Source of the DNA: Marinomonas maritima
GTDB lineage: Bacteria; Pseudomonadota; Gammaproteobacteria; Pseudomonadales; Marinomonadaceae
Length of the DNA stretch: 64,000 bases
Assembly (NCBI RefSeq): GCF_024435075.2
Contig: NZ_JAMZEG020000003.1
Location: 248,001 to 312,000, forward strand
Direction: 5' to 3'
Shown in pieces: positions 1-9,679 of the stretch. The position numbers and the translations under genes were made by a program. The notes under the pieces were generated by a model that was not told the DNA's origin, did not search any database, and saw only the letters and a list, made by a program, of their open reading frames with translations. Positions within the stretch are counted from its first letter, which is position 1. Each line of letters starts with the position of its first letter.

Positions 1-8
1 ACGGTGCC

Positions 9-226
9 TAACCGAGGCGAACGGCCGCAATAACCCTAAGAATATTTTCTCGTGACTATTCAATCACCGCCCTCCGTCGTCGAGTACTAACGTAAAAAAT
101 GCGCGTCGACATACACCACTTAAAAAAGACCAGTGAACGCCATGCGACACAGCACTTAACCGAGGCGAACGACCGCAATAACCCTAAGAATATTCTCTCG
201 TGACTATTCAATCACCGCCCTCCGTC
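9..226. repeat. Pair of 70-bp near-identical direct repeats
   Basis: The two copies lie at 9-78 and 157-226, 148 bp apart start to start. Aligned by eye they differ at only two positions. Both begin TAACCGAGGCGAAC and end CACCGCCCTCCGTC. The sequence between and around them has no convincing reading frame. The rest of the stretch up to the flagellin terminator (227-547) also holds no gene I can support. The function is unknown; a dispersed intergenic repeat family is one possibility. Confidence 0.85.
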
Positions 227-547
227 ATCATGCGTTGCCCCAAAATTTGCGCTTCTATATGCACCAATCGAAAATAGGCTTTCGGAGATTCACACTGAAC
301 TCCCATGCTTAAAAGACATACTCGATCCCAAAATATAAAATCAGGTTCATTAAAAAAATCGCCTTAAATAAAGTCACCTATCACCGGAAAACACGCTACT
401 TAAAGCAATATCAATTGTGAAAAGCTGATCTCAAAGTAGGTCTGAAAAACAATTTTTTCATTTACAACCACCCATGACATAAGCCTTAAAACATTTCCTA
501 CACACTAAAAAACAATCAATAACGGACTAAAACCCCATCATTCAGGC

Positions 548-578
548 AAAAAAAAGCCGGGTGATAAATCACCCGGCT
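548..578 (-). terminator. Rho-independent terminator of flagellin
   Basis: A perfect 10-bp stem (AGCCGGGTGA with TCACCCGGCT) has a 4-nt loop at 555-578. On the minus strand it is followed by a T tract, seen as the A run at 548-555 on the plus strand. It lies about 110 nt downstream of the flagellin stop and fits that transcript. Confidence 0.9.
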
Positions 579-685
579 GAAAAGGCACCTCTAGGAGAGA
601 GAAGTTGCCTATATTCCGAGAATTACTCGAATTTTTTGATTGAAGGCGCTATTTTTCGAGTTCAAGTAACGATCAATTAACTAGA

Positions 686-2014
686 TTAAGCCCCTAATAA
701 CTTTAAAGCAGCCTGTGGTCGTTGGTTCGCTTGAGCAAGTATGGTTGAACTGGCTTGTTGAATAATTTGTGAACTCGTTAGTGATGCTGTTTCAGCAGCA
801 TAATCTGCGTCTCTAACACGAGACCGAGCAGCCGAAACGTTTTCAGAAATACTAGACAAGTTATTCACAGTGGAACTAAAACGGTTCTGCACCGCACCAA
901 GCTCAGCACGTTTTGAGTCAACCGCTTGAATCATAGTGTCCAACATGGCAATCATACTTTGCGAGTTCTTAATATCTGTTATCGATACCGTGTCCGCAGT
1001 CACTAATGGCTGGCCATATCTTTTCTCGGGCTCAACCACTGTGCCGTCAGGTTGAGTAATTGAGCCATTAGGATGAGCAATGGTTCCATCAGGATGCATT
1101 ACAGATCCATCCAGTTGTACTACTCTGCCATCGGGGTGAGAAACCGTCCCGTCAACATTTTTCGTTGTGCCATCAGCATTCGAAATAGTGCCGTCTTCAT
1201 TTACAATATCTTGCCTAACGGTGCCATCTTCATTTATCGGTACACCGGCAGCATCAATAAGCACCCCATTTTCATTAATTGGGCGGTTTTGCTCGTCGAT
1301 CAGAACATCTTCTTCATTGACTCGCTGACCCTCTTTATTAATCAACTCGCCATTTTCGTCAATCAAATGACCCTTTTCATTAATAGCGTCGCCATGCTGA
1401 TTAACAAAACCACCTTCTTGAGTAGCTATAATCTGTGTTTCTTCTTCTACATAAGGAACACCAGAGGACAAACCAGACATGGTAAAACCACCATTTCCAG
1501 CAAGATTAACAGAATTATTTTGCCCACTAAATTGCATTGAAAAACTGATCGTTTGATTGGCGTCGGCACCTACCTGAAAAATACCTTGGTAACTACCATC
1601 AAGTAGGTTTCGTCCACCGAATGTTGTGATATCCGCAATTCTGTTTATCTCGTCCGCTAATTGCCCCATTTCTTGCTGAAGGGCAACACGGTCTTCATCA
1701 GCATTTGAACCATTTGCCGATTGAATAGACAAGGTACGCATACGCTGAAGCATGTTTGTCGTTTCTTCTAAAGCACCTTCAGCGGTTTGAGCTAACGAGA
1801 TACCATCGTTTGCATTTCGTACCGATTGATTCAAACCATTAATCTGAGACGTTAAACGGTTCGATATTTGAAGACCCGCCGCATCATCACCCGCACTGTT
1901 AATTCGAAGACCAGATGACAATCGTTGATAGGCGGTATCAAGTACCTTACCACTACTTGTAAGCTGACGCTGTGCGTTCAGCGATGACACATTTGTATTT
2001 ACATATAAAGCCAT
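686..2014 (-). CDS. fliC: Flagellin with heptad-repeat variable domain
   Basis: This is the structural subunit of the flagellar filament, 442 aa. Residues 1-165 match the conserved flagellin N-terminal D0/D1 region (start MALYVNTNVSSLNAQ, then LSSGLRINSAGDDAAG). Residues 335-442 match the C-terminal D1/D0 region (ADYAAETASLTSSQI and a final QAALKLLGA-type end). The middle is unusual: residues 203-332 are about 18 units of seven residues with a consensus of hydrophobic-x-(N/D/H)-(E/P)-(D/N)-G-(T/x), broken once by a 4-residue insert. A strong ribosome site (AGGAGAG) precedes the ATG, a sigma-28 promoter lies upstream and a terminator downstream, so it is probably monocistronic. The symbol fliC is used in the general sense; other flagellin copies may lie outside the window. 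Confidence 0.95.
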   Translation of the reverse strand: MALYVNTNVSSLNAQRQLTSSGKVLDTAYQRLSSGLRINSAGDDAAGLQISNRLTSQINGLNQSVRNANDGISLAQTAEGALEETTNMLQRMRTLSIQSANGSNADEDRVALQQEMGQLADEINRIADITTFGGRNLLDGSYQGIFQVGADANQTISFSMQFSGQNNSVNLAGNGGFTMSGLSSGVPYVEEETQIIATQEGGFVNQHGDAINEKGHLIDENGELINKEGQRVNEEDVLIDEQNRPINENGVLIDAAGVPINEDGTVRQDIVNEDGTISNADGTTKNVDGTVSHPDGRVVQLDGSVMHPDGTIAHPNGSITQPDGTVVEPEKRYGQPLVTADTVSITDIKNSQSMIAMLDTMIQAVDSKRAELGAVQNRFSSTVNNLSSISENVSAARSRVRDADYAAETASLTSSQIIQQASSTILAQANQRPQAALKLLGA

Positions 2015-2096
2015 TTTCTTCTCTCCTAAGAATTTTTAACAGTAAGACAACCCTCTGATTTAATTGATTTTTTGGGGTTTTTGTCTCTTACTAAAG

Positions 2097-2123
2097 TTAT
2101 CGACAACAATGCGACGATCTTTA
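2097..2123 (-). promoter_or_regulatory. Sigma-28 (FliA) promoter of flagellin
   Basis: On the minus strand a TAAA box (plus-strand 2120-2123) is followed after exactly 15 nt by GTCGATAA (2097-2104). This matches the enterobacterial FliA consensus TAAA-N15-GCCGATAA with one mismatch. It lies 82 nt upstream of the flagellin start codon. Confidence 0.85.
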
Positions 2124-2600
2124 ATATTTTTTGTATTTTTTAAAAAAATTTCTTTCTTATTTTTTACCAAAAATTTTGTGCCAAAGGTTATCGAACCGAG
2201 CCCAAGGAACTTTAGAATAAAAGGTAAAAATTAAAGAAAAGAACACAAAATACAGCACAAAAAGAAAGAATAGAGAAAGCTTTCCTTTAAATAGATCTAG
2301 CAAGTAATTATCAAAAATAAATGGAAGGGCGCTTATTGCGAACGTTTTATTAGATTTTCGTAAACACCTGACAAGCTCAACCCTTTTTTAATCAAATTAA
2401 GCAGTTGCTCAATAATTATGTGTTTTTTGAAAAGAAAACATGGCTCATCAAAAGACTTAATGCATTATTGATTGAGGGTAGGTTTAGAATAAATAGAGGG
2501 GGAAATTTTTAAGGCAACCTTGGATCCAAAAAAGAGTAATTAATCTGCTCATGATTATGAAGAAAATAATGTAATAGGCTCGACGAAATCGAAAATGAGT
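2124..2600. other. AT-rich intergenic region, no gene seen
   Basis: This 477-bp stretch lies between the flagellin promoter and the end of the HD-GYP gene. It is very A+T-rich with homopolymer runs. I see no supported reading frame and no clear hairpin terminator for the flgKL/HD-GYP transcript. Confidence 0.6.
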
Positions 2601-4151
2601 TCAGGAGATATGGTTGATAAACTGCAGGTCCAAAGACTGAGGATCAACCTCTCCCTCAATGACAACGTCCGTTCTAAGGTTAGCCGATTTGTTTAACTCG
2701 ATGTCCGACGACTCTATAAATGCTTTATTTGTCATACTGTAAACTTGGCGAACCAAAGAAGGCTGAAAAGACTTATTGAGCGTCAACACAAACCCTACCC
2801 GACCATTTGATAAAGACACACAAGAACCGACAGGAGTACTACCAATACTTTTCAAGAAAACGTCTAACAATTGCTTATCAAACGCCAAACCAGACTCTTT
2901 TTGCATTTGCTGATACGCTTTGATCGGTCCCATTGAAGGCTTATGAGGCTGCTCCGATGTCATTGCATCATACGCATCAATAATAGCTGCGATTTTCCCA
3001 TAAACAGAGATTTCTTGATCTTGCTTGCCTACTGGGTATCCTGAACCATCAATCTTTTCATGGTGGTCGGATAACATTTGATAAACCGCTTTTGGAACAC
3101 CCTCACATTTATGCAAGATCTGCCCTCCAAACTGTATATGCTTACGAAACAAGTCAAACTCACCAGATGTCATTTTGGTTGTTTTCGTTACCATTGCCAT
3201 CGGTAAGCGAAAGCGCCCTAAATCAAACAATAGAGCACCAAGGGAAATCGTTTCGACATAGGCTCCGGACAATTTCATTGCTTTGGCAAAATGAATCCCA
3301 AGCACTGCCATCCCCATGGCATGCTGTTCTAAATAAGTAGATGAATCTTTTATATGGCGTATCGCCATTAGTGAAAAGTTATTCCGTGTATGAGACTCAA
3401 TCAGTCGACGACAAAACTTCACCAACTCTAGCATCTCAAGCTGCTCACCGCGCTTAAAGCGCTCTACTTGAGTAGATATCAACGAATGTCCATCTTGAAA
3501 CAACTTAAGTGCAGTGGCCGTTTCCACATCAAATGAAGTCGGAATACATCTACTTGCATTAGGCGCTTTCTTAACGTCTGCTAATTTTGGAGTATGTTGT
3601 TCAACCTCTATAGCAGAGCTAGAGTTGCTTGTCTCAGCCCCATTACTACCTTCACCATTTTTTTCCATTCGAGCTTTATAACTCAGGATATACTCCCTTG
3701 TTTGCTCATTTAGTTCCTGCCTAAAATAACGAAAAAGACTTTGACCGCGCCCATGTTTACTGCGTAATTCTTTAGTATTTAAGTCAGGGTTTAACTTTTT
3801 AAGACTTCGTACAGATCTACCGCTCGCAATAGATATACATAAAGTGAGGAATCGCTCTTGTGCGTCATACAACCTTTCTCGTCGGCTGTTCAACAACTTA
3901 TCGTCAGAAAAATAGGGATCATAAGGGAGAAATTCAGAATCTAAGGTTAAGCGCAGCTCATCAAATGCAACTTGTCGCATAGCAACACCAACAATACGGT
4001 CTTTTCGACCATGTGTTTTTATCAGGCTTTGAACACGCTTACTGCCAAGAACTTTTTCTTTGATTTCCAAGGTACCGAGTATTTCTTCTATATCAAAATA
4101 CCCGACATTGATATCAACCCCAAAACAGGACTCCATTTTAAATGCTGACAT
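2601..4151 (-). CDS. HD-GYP-type protein with degenerate HD motif
   Basis: A 516-aa protein. The C-terminal half (about 225-430) is recognisable as an HD-GYP domain, the family that hydrolyses cyclic di-GMP: it keeps HHEKIDGSGYP at 363-373 and DAYDAM near 392. The signature HD pair is changed to FD (LLFDLGR, residues 309-310) and the usual HP motif reads HI (338-339), so metal binding and catalysis may be lost. The N-terminal 220 residues match no domain I recognise, and residues 165-185 form a Ser/Asn-rich linker. The gene starts 23 nt after flgL stops and may share its transcript. A role as a c-di-GMP-linked motility regulator is inference from family and position. Confidence 0.75.
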   Translation of the reverse strand: MSAFKMESCFGVDINVGYFDIEEILGTLEIKEKVLGSKRVQSLIKTHGRKDRIVGVAMRQVAFDELRLTLDSEFLPYDPYFSDDKLLNSRRERLYDAQERFLTLCISIASGRSVRSLKKLNPDLNTKELRSKHGRGQSLFRYFRQELNEQTREYILSYKARMEKNGEGSNGAETSNSSSAIEVEQHTPKLADVKKAPNASRCIPTSFDVETATALKLFQDGHSLISTQVERFKRGEQLEMLELVKFCRRLIESHTRNNFSLMAIRHIKDSSTYLEQHAMGMAVLGIHFAKAMKLSGAYVETISLGALLFDLGRFRLPMAMVTKTTKMTSGEFDLFRKHIQFGGQILHKCEGVPKAVYQMLSDHHEKIDGSGYPVGKQDQEISVYGKIAAIIDAYDAMTSEQPHKPSMGPIKAYQQMQKESGLAFDKQLLDVFLKSIGSTPVGSCVSLSNGRVGFVLTLNKSFQPSLVRQVYSMTNKAFIESSDIELNKSANLRTDVVIEGEVDPQSLDLQFINHIS

Positions 4152-4174
4152 CTTCTTACCTTATACCTTAAAAA

Positions 4175-5470
4175 TTACATTTGATTAAATAGGGATAAAT
4201 TACTCATGCGCGAAAATACTTTTTGCGAAGCGTTCAATGCCGACTCTTTCATAGATAACTCTGTTGCCGCTGCCCCCATATCCAATTCACCTTCTCGACT
4301 TTGAGCAATCGTATTAGACAACTGATTTGCAGAACTAAAACTTTCTCTGCCTTCAATCATGTTAAGCCTTGCACCAATATTAGATCGACCTTCGCCAATC
4401 CGTTGCTGAGCATTATTAATGCTGTATATAGCACTAAAAAAGGCAGACTCTCGATCTTCATGTGTGGCATTTTTATTTGTTAAAGTAGCCAACGAGTCTT
4501 TTATTTCATTCAGCACATTGTCTTTATGAGGCTTCATAAGAGTAATATCAACCGATGCTCCAGGCTCACCTTCTAGAATAAAGGACATTCCAGAGAATGT
4601 AATTGGCTTACCTACTTTATAATTACCAGAATCAATCTCTTCACCCAAATGATTTGTAATAACATAGTCAGCCAGCGTTCCGTCAAACAAATTATAGCCG
4701 TCAACATCCGCTCCAGGCTGCTCTTTAACACGATCTAAAGGTGAGCGACCTCCGTCAGCGTATGACGTAACAAGGCTGTATTTATTAGATTTAGCATCCT
4801 CAGGGTCGTAATGCTTCGCCATAAACAAATCAAAATCAGCCTGATTTTGTACTTTATCTGTTAGCAATACATCGCCATCGACGACTTTTGATACAAACGT
4901 TCGATTTGTCCAAATATCCTGAAAAAGCGTTTTACCTGAATTGGTAACCGGGATCTTCAAATCTTCTGATATTTGAGCGTATTTTTGCCCTTCATTGCCA
5001 GCCCATTGGTAACGGCCATCGCTTCCTATAATGAAAGCCGGGCTTTGTGAATCTGTACCTGCAAAAATATAGTTACCATCAGCACTTTTAGAGTTCATCA
5101 AGTCTGCCATGGATTCTGTTATCAAAGAAACCTCATGAGCAATGGCCTCGATGTCGACTTGAGTGTTGATATCATTTTGAGCCTGAATAAACAGCGTTCT
5201 GGCAGAATCTAAAAAATCATTCAAACTGTCTAAAGCAACCTCTTGATATTCTAAGTTACCCGTTGCCATTTTCATGGCTTCATCGTATTGCTTTAATGTT
5301 TGATTCTTACTGCCATACATCAAAATTTGGCTAGCACCGACAGGGTCATCGCTCGGTTTTATAATATTTGTTTGAGATGAAATTTTTTCTTGAATATTAA
5401 GAATTTTTTCATTTGCTTGGGTCATAGACTTATTTGCCTGACCATAGATTAAGTTATTAGTTACTCGCAT
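4175..5470 (-). CDS. flgL: Flagellar hook-filament junction protein FlgL
   Basis: FlgL (HAP3) joins the hook-associated zone to the filament and is exported by the flagellar type III system. The N terminus (MRVTNNLIYGQANKSMTQ, then SSQTNIIKPSDDPVGAS) and the C terminus (NIGARLNMIEG, then ALNASQKVFSRMSNLSLFN) are typical of the flagellin-like FlgL family. At 431 aa it is longer than the roughly 317 aa of the E. coli protein, with the extra sequence in the variable middle. It follows flgK by 4 nt, so the two are surely cotranscribed from the sigma-28 promoter ahead of flgK. Confidence 0.95.
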   Translation of the reverse strand: MRVTNNLIYGQANKSMTQANEKILNIQEKISSQTNIIKPSDDPVGASQILMYGSKNQTLKQYDEAMKMATGNLEYQEVALDSLNDFLDSARTLFIQAQNDINTQVDIEAIAHEVSLITESMADLMNSKSADGNYIFAGTDSQSPAFIIGSDGRYQWAGNEGQKYAQISEDLKIPVTNSGKTLFQDIWTNRTFVSKVVDGDVLLTDKVQNQADFDLFMAKHYDPEDAKSNKYSLVTSYADGGRSPLDRVKEQPGADVDGYNLFDGTLADYVITNHLGEEIDSGNYKVGKPITFSGMSFILEGEPGASVDITLMKPHKDNVLNEIKDSLATLTNKNATHEDRESAFFSAIYSINNAQQRIGEGRSNIGARLNMIEGRESFSSANQLSNTIAQSREGELDMGAAATELSMKESALNASQKVFSRMSNLSLFNQM

Positions 5471-5474
5471 AAAC

Positions 5475-7451
5475 TTACCTCATAATCCCAAGTAAAGTCT
5501 CGAACGTTGTGCGAGCTGCCGTTACCACTTGAGCAGAAGCAGAATAGGACTGCTGGTACTTCAAAAGATTCACAGCCTCCTCATCAAGGCTTACCGCTGA
5601 TAATCTATCCCGACGAGCAATACTTTCGTTCATTACAATTTCACTTGAGTCTGCATGACCTTCTATCTCTGCGGTTTTACTACCTACATAGGATATGAAG
5701 CCAGAAAAAGACTTCACCAGAGTTGCTTTACCATCAATAAGAGATTGGTTTTGTAAATCCGCTAACGCCAGACCATTAAAGTTGTCAGATTGACCTATAT
5801 TGTCCGTGCCAACTGAAAATTCATCACCTCGCTTTGGCATAGAGGAAACTGACACATCAAAACCTGCCTCGTTTGATAATCCTGCTTTTTCAAGCAAATT
5901 ACTAAATTCTATGACATTTTCGACTTTTGCTAATTCAACACCAGACGAATTCTGAACAACATAGGAACTTGGAGAGGTAAAATAGATTTTATGTGGCGCA
6001 CTAGGATATAAAGAGCCATCCGATGAAAAAGCAGATGTTTCAGGGTCTGTATTTGTCACAGAAGTAAGAGAAATTCTTGCATCCGATAAATTATCTGAAC
6101 CTGTACTTACACCAATTGGCGCGCTCAGAGCTATCGCCTCGCCATTTCTTGAGGCCAAACCTAATGCTGCAGCGGCTCCCTCGGTAGGCGTAAATTGAAA
6201 AATATCATCTTTATCTATTTTATCTATACCATCGAGGCGAATATCAAGACCAAGCTCATCAATTTTGAAATAGCCATTGTTATCTTTTTGCAAAAGACTT
6301 GGGTCAAAGGTAATCGCTTTGTCTGTTGATTTGCCTTCTGCATTAACTTTCTTTATCGAGAATAAATTGTCATCCGTTCTATTAAGCTCATAGGTATCTT
6401 TTGTAATTTTGGCGGATTGACCCGCTGATACCCTTACTGATATATCTTTCGCTTTATTAAGGTTATCCGCTGTGGAGTAAACATTTATATCCCCCAAAGA
6501 AAACAAGTCTTTTCCGAATTGACCATCAGCATCAAGCCCCTTCCTGTTCTGAGTGTTCATCGCGTCTGCCAGCGCAATAGCATGCTGACCTAATGTCCTA
6601 TCGGCATAAACGCTAAATTCAGATCGGTAATCAATCAATCCCCCAACACTTCCACCAAGCCCTTGCGTCTTCAAACCCACTTCGTAATCGCCAAAGCTAA
6701 CAACCAAATCAATTTTTTTAGGGTGTAGTGGGTTTGAACTCACTTTTAACTCTGTAGGAAATTGATCCATTACCAAAGGCTGACCATTCGCTAGTTGAAT
6801 AGTCATCAATCCTTTGTCATTAAATTGGGCTTTGATATCCAGATATTTAGACAAATCTTTGGCTAATAATTCTTGCTGATCACGAAGTTCATTGGCAGGA
6901 GAAATCGAGATACCTTCTTGCCTCAAAATCTGTTCATTCAGATTTGAAATCTTCGCTGTGATGGTATTCAAATCACCTAAAGAAGACGCAAGCTGAGCAT
7001 CCACTAACCCTTCTTGATCGCTTACAACGCCTGAAAGCGTATGATACTGCTGAACAAGATTATTTAGACTGGAGTGAGCCAACTGCCTTAATGAAGAAGA
7101 AGTAGGGTCATTATTAACGGTCTGCAAGGCATCAAACGAGTTATTGATATAAGTATTAAGAGAAATACTGTCTTCAGCCAATAAACTGTCCGATGTCGAT
7201 ATCATAGAATGATAAGTGTCGTAATATGAAAAGGTTGATGTATCAGAGCGAACCTGAGAGCTAACAAAATTATCGACTAGGCGTGAGGTATCACGAAGGA
7301 CAACACCACCAACAGGCGAACTTGTGGTGTCGGTTCTTTGACGGCTATAGCCTTCAGTATCCACATTGGATGTGTTTTGCCCTGTCGTGTTAATACGAGC
7401 ATTACTAGACTGAAGCCCAGACAAACCAATTGAATATAAATTTGAGCTCAT
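5475..7451 (-). CDS. flgK: Flagellar hook-associated protein FlgK
   Basis: FlgK (HAP1) forms the hook-filament junction. The N terminus carries the flagellar rod/hook signature (GLSGLQSSNARINTTGQNTSNVDTEGYSRQ, written here in outline). The C terminus ends in the conserved LLKYQQSYSASAQVVTAA segment. The 658 aa exceed the roughly 547 aa of E. coli because of a long, probably surface-exposed central domain (about 320-560). A FliA-type promoter lies upstream at 7505-7531. The order J-K-L on one strand is as in enterobacteria and Pseudomonas. Confidence 0.95.
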   Translation of the reverse strand: MSSNLYSIGLSGLQSSNARINTTGQNTSNVDTEGYSRQRTDTTSSPVGGVVLRDTSRLVDNFVSSQVRSDTSTFSYYDTYHSMISTSDSLLAEDSISLNTYINNSFDALQTVNNDPTSSSLRQLAHSSLNNLVQQYHTLSGVVSDQEGLVDAQLASSLGDLNTITAKISNLNEQILRQEGISISPANELRDQQELLAKDLSKYLDIKAQFNDKGLMTIQLANGQPLVMDQFPTELKVSSNPLHPKKIDLVVSFGDYEVGLKTQGLGGSVGGLIDYRSEFSVYADRTLGQHAIALADAMNTQNRKGLDADGQFGKDLFSLGDINVYSTADNLNKAKDISVRVSAGQSAKITKDTYELNRTDDNLFSIKKVNAEGKSTDKAITFDPSLLQKDNNGYFKIDELGLDIRLDGIDKIDKDDIFQFTPTEGAAAALGLASRNGEAIALSAPIGVSTGSDNLSDARISLTSVTNTDPETSAFSSDGSLYPSAPHKIYFTSPSSYVVQNSSGVELAKVENVIEFSNLLEKAGLSNEAGFDVSVSSMPKRGDEFSVGTDNIGQSDNFNGLALADLQNQSLIDGKATLVKSFSGFISYVGSKTAEIEGHADSSEIVMNESIARRDRLSAVSLDEEAVNLLKYQQSYSASAQVVTAARTTFETLLGIMR

Positions 7452-7504
7452 AGCTCACACCCCTAGTACGTTTTTTTAAAAATAACCTTTGAACTTACTT
7501 AATC

Positions 7505-7531
7505 ATATCGGCTATTCATGCAAAAACTTTA
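7505..7531 (-). promoter_or_regulatory. Sigma-28 promoter of flgKL
   Basis: Read on the minus strand, TAAA (plus-strand 7528-7531) is followed after 15 nt by GCCGATAT (7505-7512). Only the last base differs from the FliA consensus. It lies between flgJ and flgK, 54 nt before the flgK start, which would give flgKL late (class 3/4) expression in addition to read-through from flgJ. Confidence 0.8.
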
Positions 7532-7561
7532 CCAACGCTGAGAATTGAGCCATTTTTATTA

Positions 7562-8533
7562 TTAAAGGTGTTGAAACCACTTACTGGAAAGGATGTTGTC
7601 AATTTTCTCTGAATACTTAGGATCCGTCGCATAACCACCTTTTAGCAAAGAAGCGGCAAACATTGATGCGTCATCTCCGGCCTGAAGGGCATCTTTGTAC
7701 CGCTCGCTAGAAGACAGAAAATCGGCATAGTCATCAAAGCTTTGTGAAAAAGAATCATAAGCACGAAACGCGGCTTTCTCCCGTTTCGCAACACCATCGC
7801 GAAACTCTAATGTATTCACAACCGCTCTATCGCCTTGCCAGCGACTATCGGCTTTTATTCCAAATAAATTAAAACTTGCAGCACCATCTTCTTTGGCAAT
7901 CGGGTATTTACCCCAACCTGTTTCTAATGCAGCTTGGGCCAATATTGCCTTAGGGTTCACACCCAACTTATCTGCGGCTTGTTGAGCATGAGGCCAAAGA
8001 TTATCAACAAAATCATCTGGCGACTCAAACACAACAGAAAGTGCGGAAGGTAAAGAAGCGACACCATTAGCAGAACTATTTTGAGTTTCTTGTTGAACCG
8101 ATTGAATAAACTCAGTTGAAGCACGATGAGCCAATGCTTGAACTCTGACCAAGTCTTGTTTCGCTACCTGATTCAAAAAATCCGTATCTCCACGCTCTTT
8201 CGCTTCTGGTGTGCTGAAACCTTGCTGCTTTGTTTGATATTGGCGAATAAGCGCTTCAGACAACCCAAGCCCACCCGACTTTGCCAAGCCTTGAGACATT
8301 TGGGAGTCCATCATTTCTTGATATTGCTTAGTTTGAGCACTGGAGAATAAACCACTACCAATCGCTTCATTTGTACTGCGCATGTTCTTCAAAAGCATAT
8401 TCATAAAGATTGACTCAAACTGTTGAGCAACGTCTTTTAATGCGGCTTCCGGATCTTTTTGTGCTTTCGTTTTTAACGCGGTTAATGCAGAAAAATCTGC
8501 AAAAAAATCGTCCTTTGGTGGAACTGAGTTCAT
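7562..8533 (-). CDS. flgJ: Flagellar rod-cap protein with muramidase domain FlgJ
   Basis: FlgJ caps the growing rod and opens the peptidoglycan. Residues about 1-105 are the rod-binding domain (FESIFMNMLLKNMRSTNE, then GLGLSEALIRQYQ). Residues about 165-323 are a glucosaminidase/muramidase domain (HAQQAADKLGVNPKAILAQ, ETGWGK, FNLFGIKADS, YDSFSQSFDDYADFL). The 323-aa length and two-domain layout match gammaproteobacterial FlgJ. It lies 8 nt after flgI in the same operon. Confidence 0.95.
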   Translation of the reverse strand: MNSVPPKDDFFADFSALTALKTKAQKDPEAALKDVAQQFESIFMNMLLKNMRSTNEAIGSGLFSSAQTKQYQEMMDSQMSQGLAKSGGLGLSEALIRQYQTKQQGFSTPEAKERGDTDFLNQVAKQDLVRVQALAHRASTEFIQSVQQETQNSSANGVASLPSALSVVFESPDDFVDNLWPHAQQAADKLGVNPKAILAQAALETGWGKYPIAKEDGAASFNLFGIKADSRWQGDRAVVNTLEFRDGVAKREKAAFRAYDSFSQSFDDYADFLSSSERYKDALQAGDDASMFAASLLKGGYATDPKYSEKIDNILSSKWFQHL

Positions 8534-8541
8534 AGTAAAGC

Positions 8542-9630
8542 CTATATCACTACTAAGTCGGCATTAATGGCACCAGCTTGTTTTAAGCCTTCTAAGATCG
8601 CCATGACATCTCCAGGCGCAGCCCCCACTTGATTAACGGCTCGAACAATATCATTCAATGACGCACCCGGATTAAAAACAAACATATGGCCACTGTCAGG
8701 GCTAATAGCAATACCTTCACGAGGGGATACTATGGTCTCCCCTCCGGTTACTGTTCCATCTTGTCCAATCACCGGCGGAACCTCTTTTATTGTCACGGTC
8801 AAACTACCATGCGTAATTGCAGCGGGAGAAACTTTGACATGCTGACCGATAATAATGGTTCCCGTACGAGAATTAACAACAATACGCGCACGCTCTTCAG
8901 CAACTTTCACTTCAAGATTTTCAAGAATGGATAAAAAAGTCACTCGCTGACTTGGATCTCTCGGTGCAGAAACCCGTATTGACGTCGCATCAAGAGTTGT
9001 CGCCACACCAGGCCCTAGAAGATTATTAATTTTATCTGAAACATGCTTTGCCGTTGTAAAATCAGGACGATTCAGATTGAAGGTTAGCGTATCACCGGTA
9101 TTAAAACTGCTCGCCACAATACGCTCTACACTTGCGCCATTTGGGATACGTCCAACTGTTGGTACATTAACCGACGTCCGTGAACCATCAGCCCCATTCG
9201 CCCCTAAACCGCCAACAATTAAATTTCCTTGAGCGATGGCATAAACTGCCCCATCCGCCCCTTTCAAAGTAGACAGTAGCAAGGTTCCGCCACGCAACGC
9301 GCTCGCATTACCAATAGAGGATGCGGTGACATCAATTTTTTGACCTGGCTTAGAAAACGCAGGCAATGTAGCGGTTAGAGACACTGCTGCGACGTTTTTG
9401 GAGGTCGCATTCACGCCTTCCGGCAATGTCACACCAAAACGTGACAACATACTAGAAAAGCTCTGGCTCGTAAAAGCAGTACTATCACCCGTCCCGTTAA
9501 GGCCAATCACCAAGCCATAACCAAACAGTTGGTTTTCTCGAACACCTTGAACACTAGCAATGTCCTTCAGACGTTCAGCCTGAACAGAAAAAGATAATAA
9601 ATATAAGACAATTAGCGCTACGTGCTTCAT
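8542..9630 (-). CDS. flgI: Flagellar P-ring protein FlgI
   Basis: FlgI polymerises in the periplasm as the P ring around the rod. The protein is 362 aa with an N-terminal Sec signal peptide (MKHVALIVLYLLSFSVQA) and the conserved start of the mature protein (ERLKDIASVQGVRENQLFGY). Downstream motifs such as GLNGTGDST and the C-terminal VNQVGAAPGDVMAILEGLK fit the family end to end. It lies 49 nt downstream of flgH. Confidence 0.97.
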   Translation of the reverse strand: MKHVALIVLYLLSFSVQAERLKDIASVQGVRENQLFGYGLVIGLNGTGDSTAFTSQSFSSMLSRFGVTLPEGVNATSKNVAAVSLTATLPAFSKPGQKIDVTASSIGNASALRGGTLLLSTLKGADGAVYAIAQGNLIVGGLGANGADGSRTSVNVPTVGRIPNGASVERIVASSFNTGDTLTFNLNRPDFTTAKHVSDKINNLLGPGVATTLDATSIRVSAPRDPSQRVTFLSILENLEVKVAEERARIVVNSRTGTIIIGQHVKVSPAAITHGSLTVTIKEVPPVIGQDGTVTGGETIVSPREGIAISPDSGHMFVFNPGASLNDIVRAVNQVGAAPGDVMAILEGLKQAGAINADLVVI

Positions 9631-9679
9631 TACATCACCTATTGAGAGAATCGATCCCCTCAGCTGTTAAATCATCAAA

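Noticed and set aside
1073..1540. Plus-strand open frame opposite the flagellin repeats
   Set aside because: It is the antisense shadow of the repetitive flagellin region, with no ribosome site and low-complexity translation.
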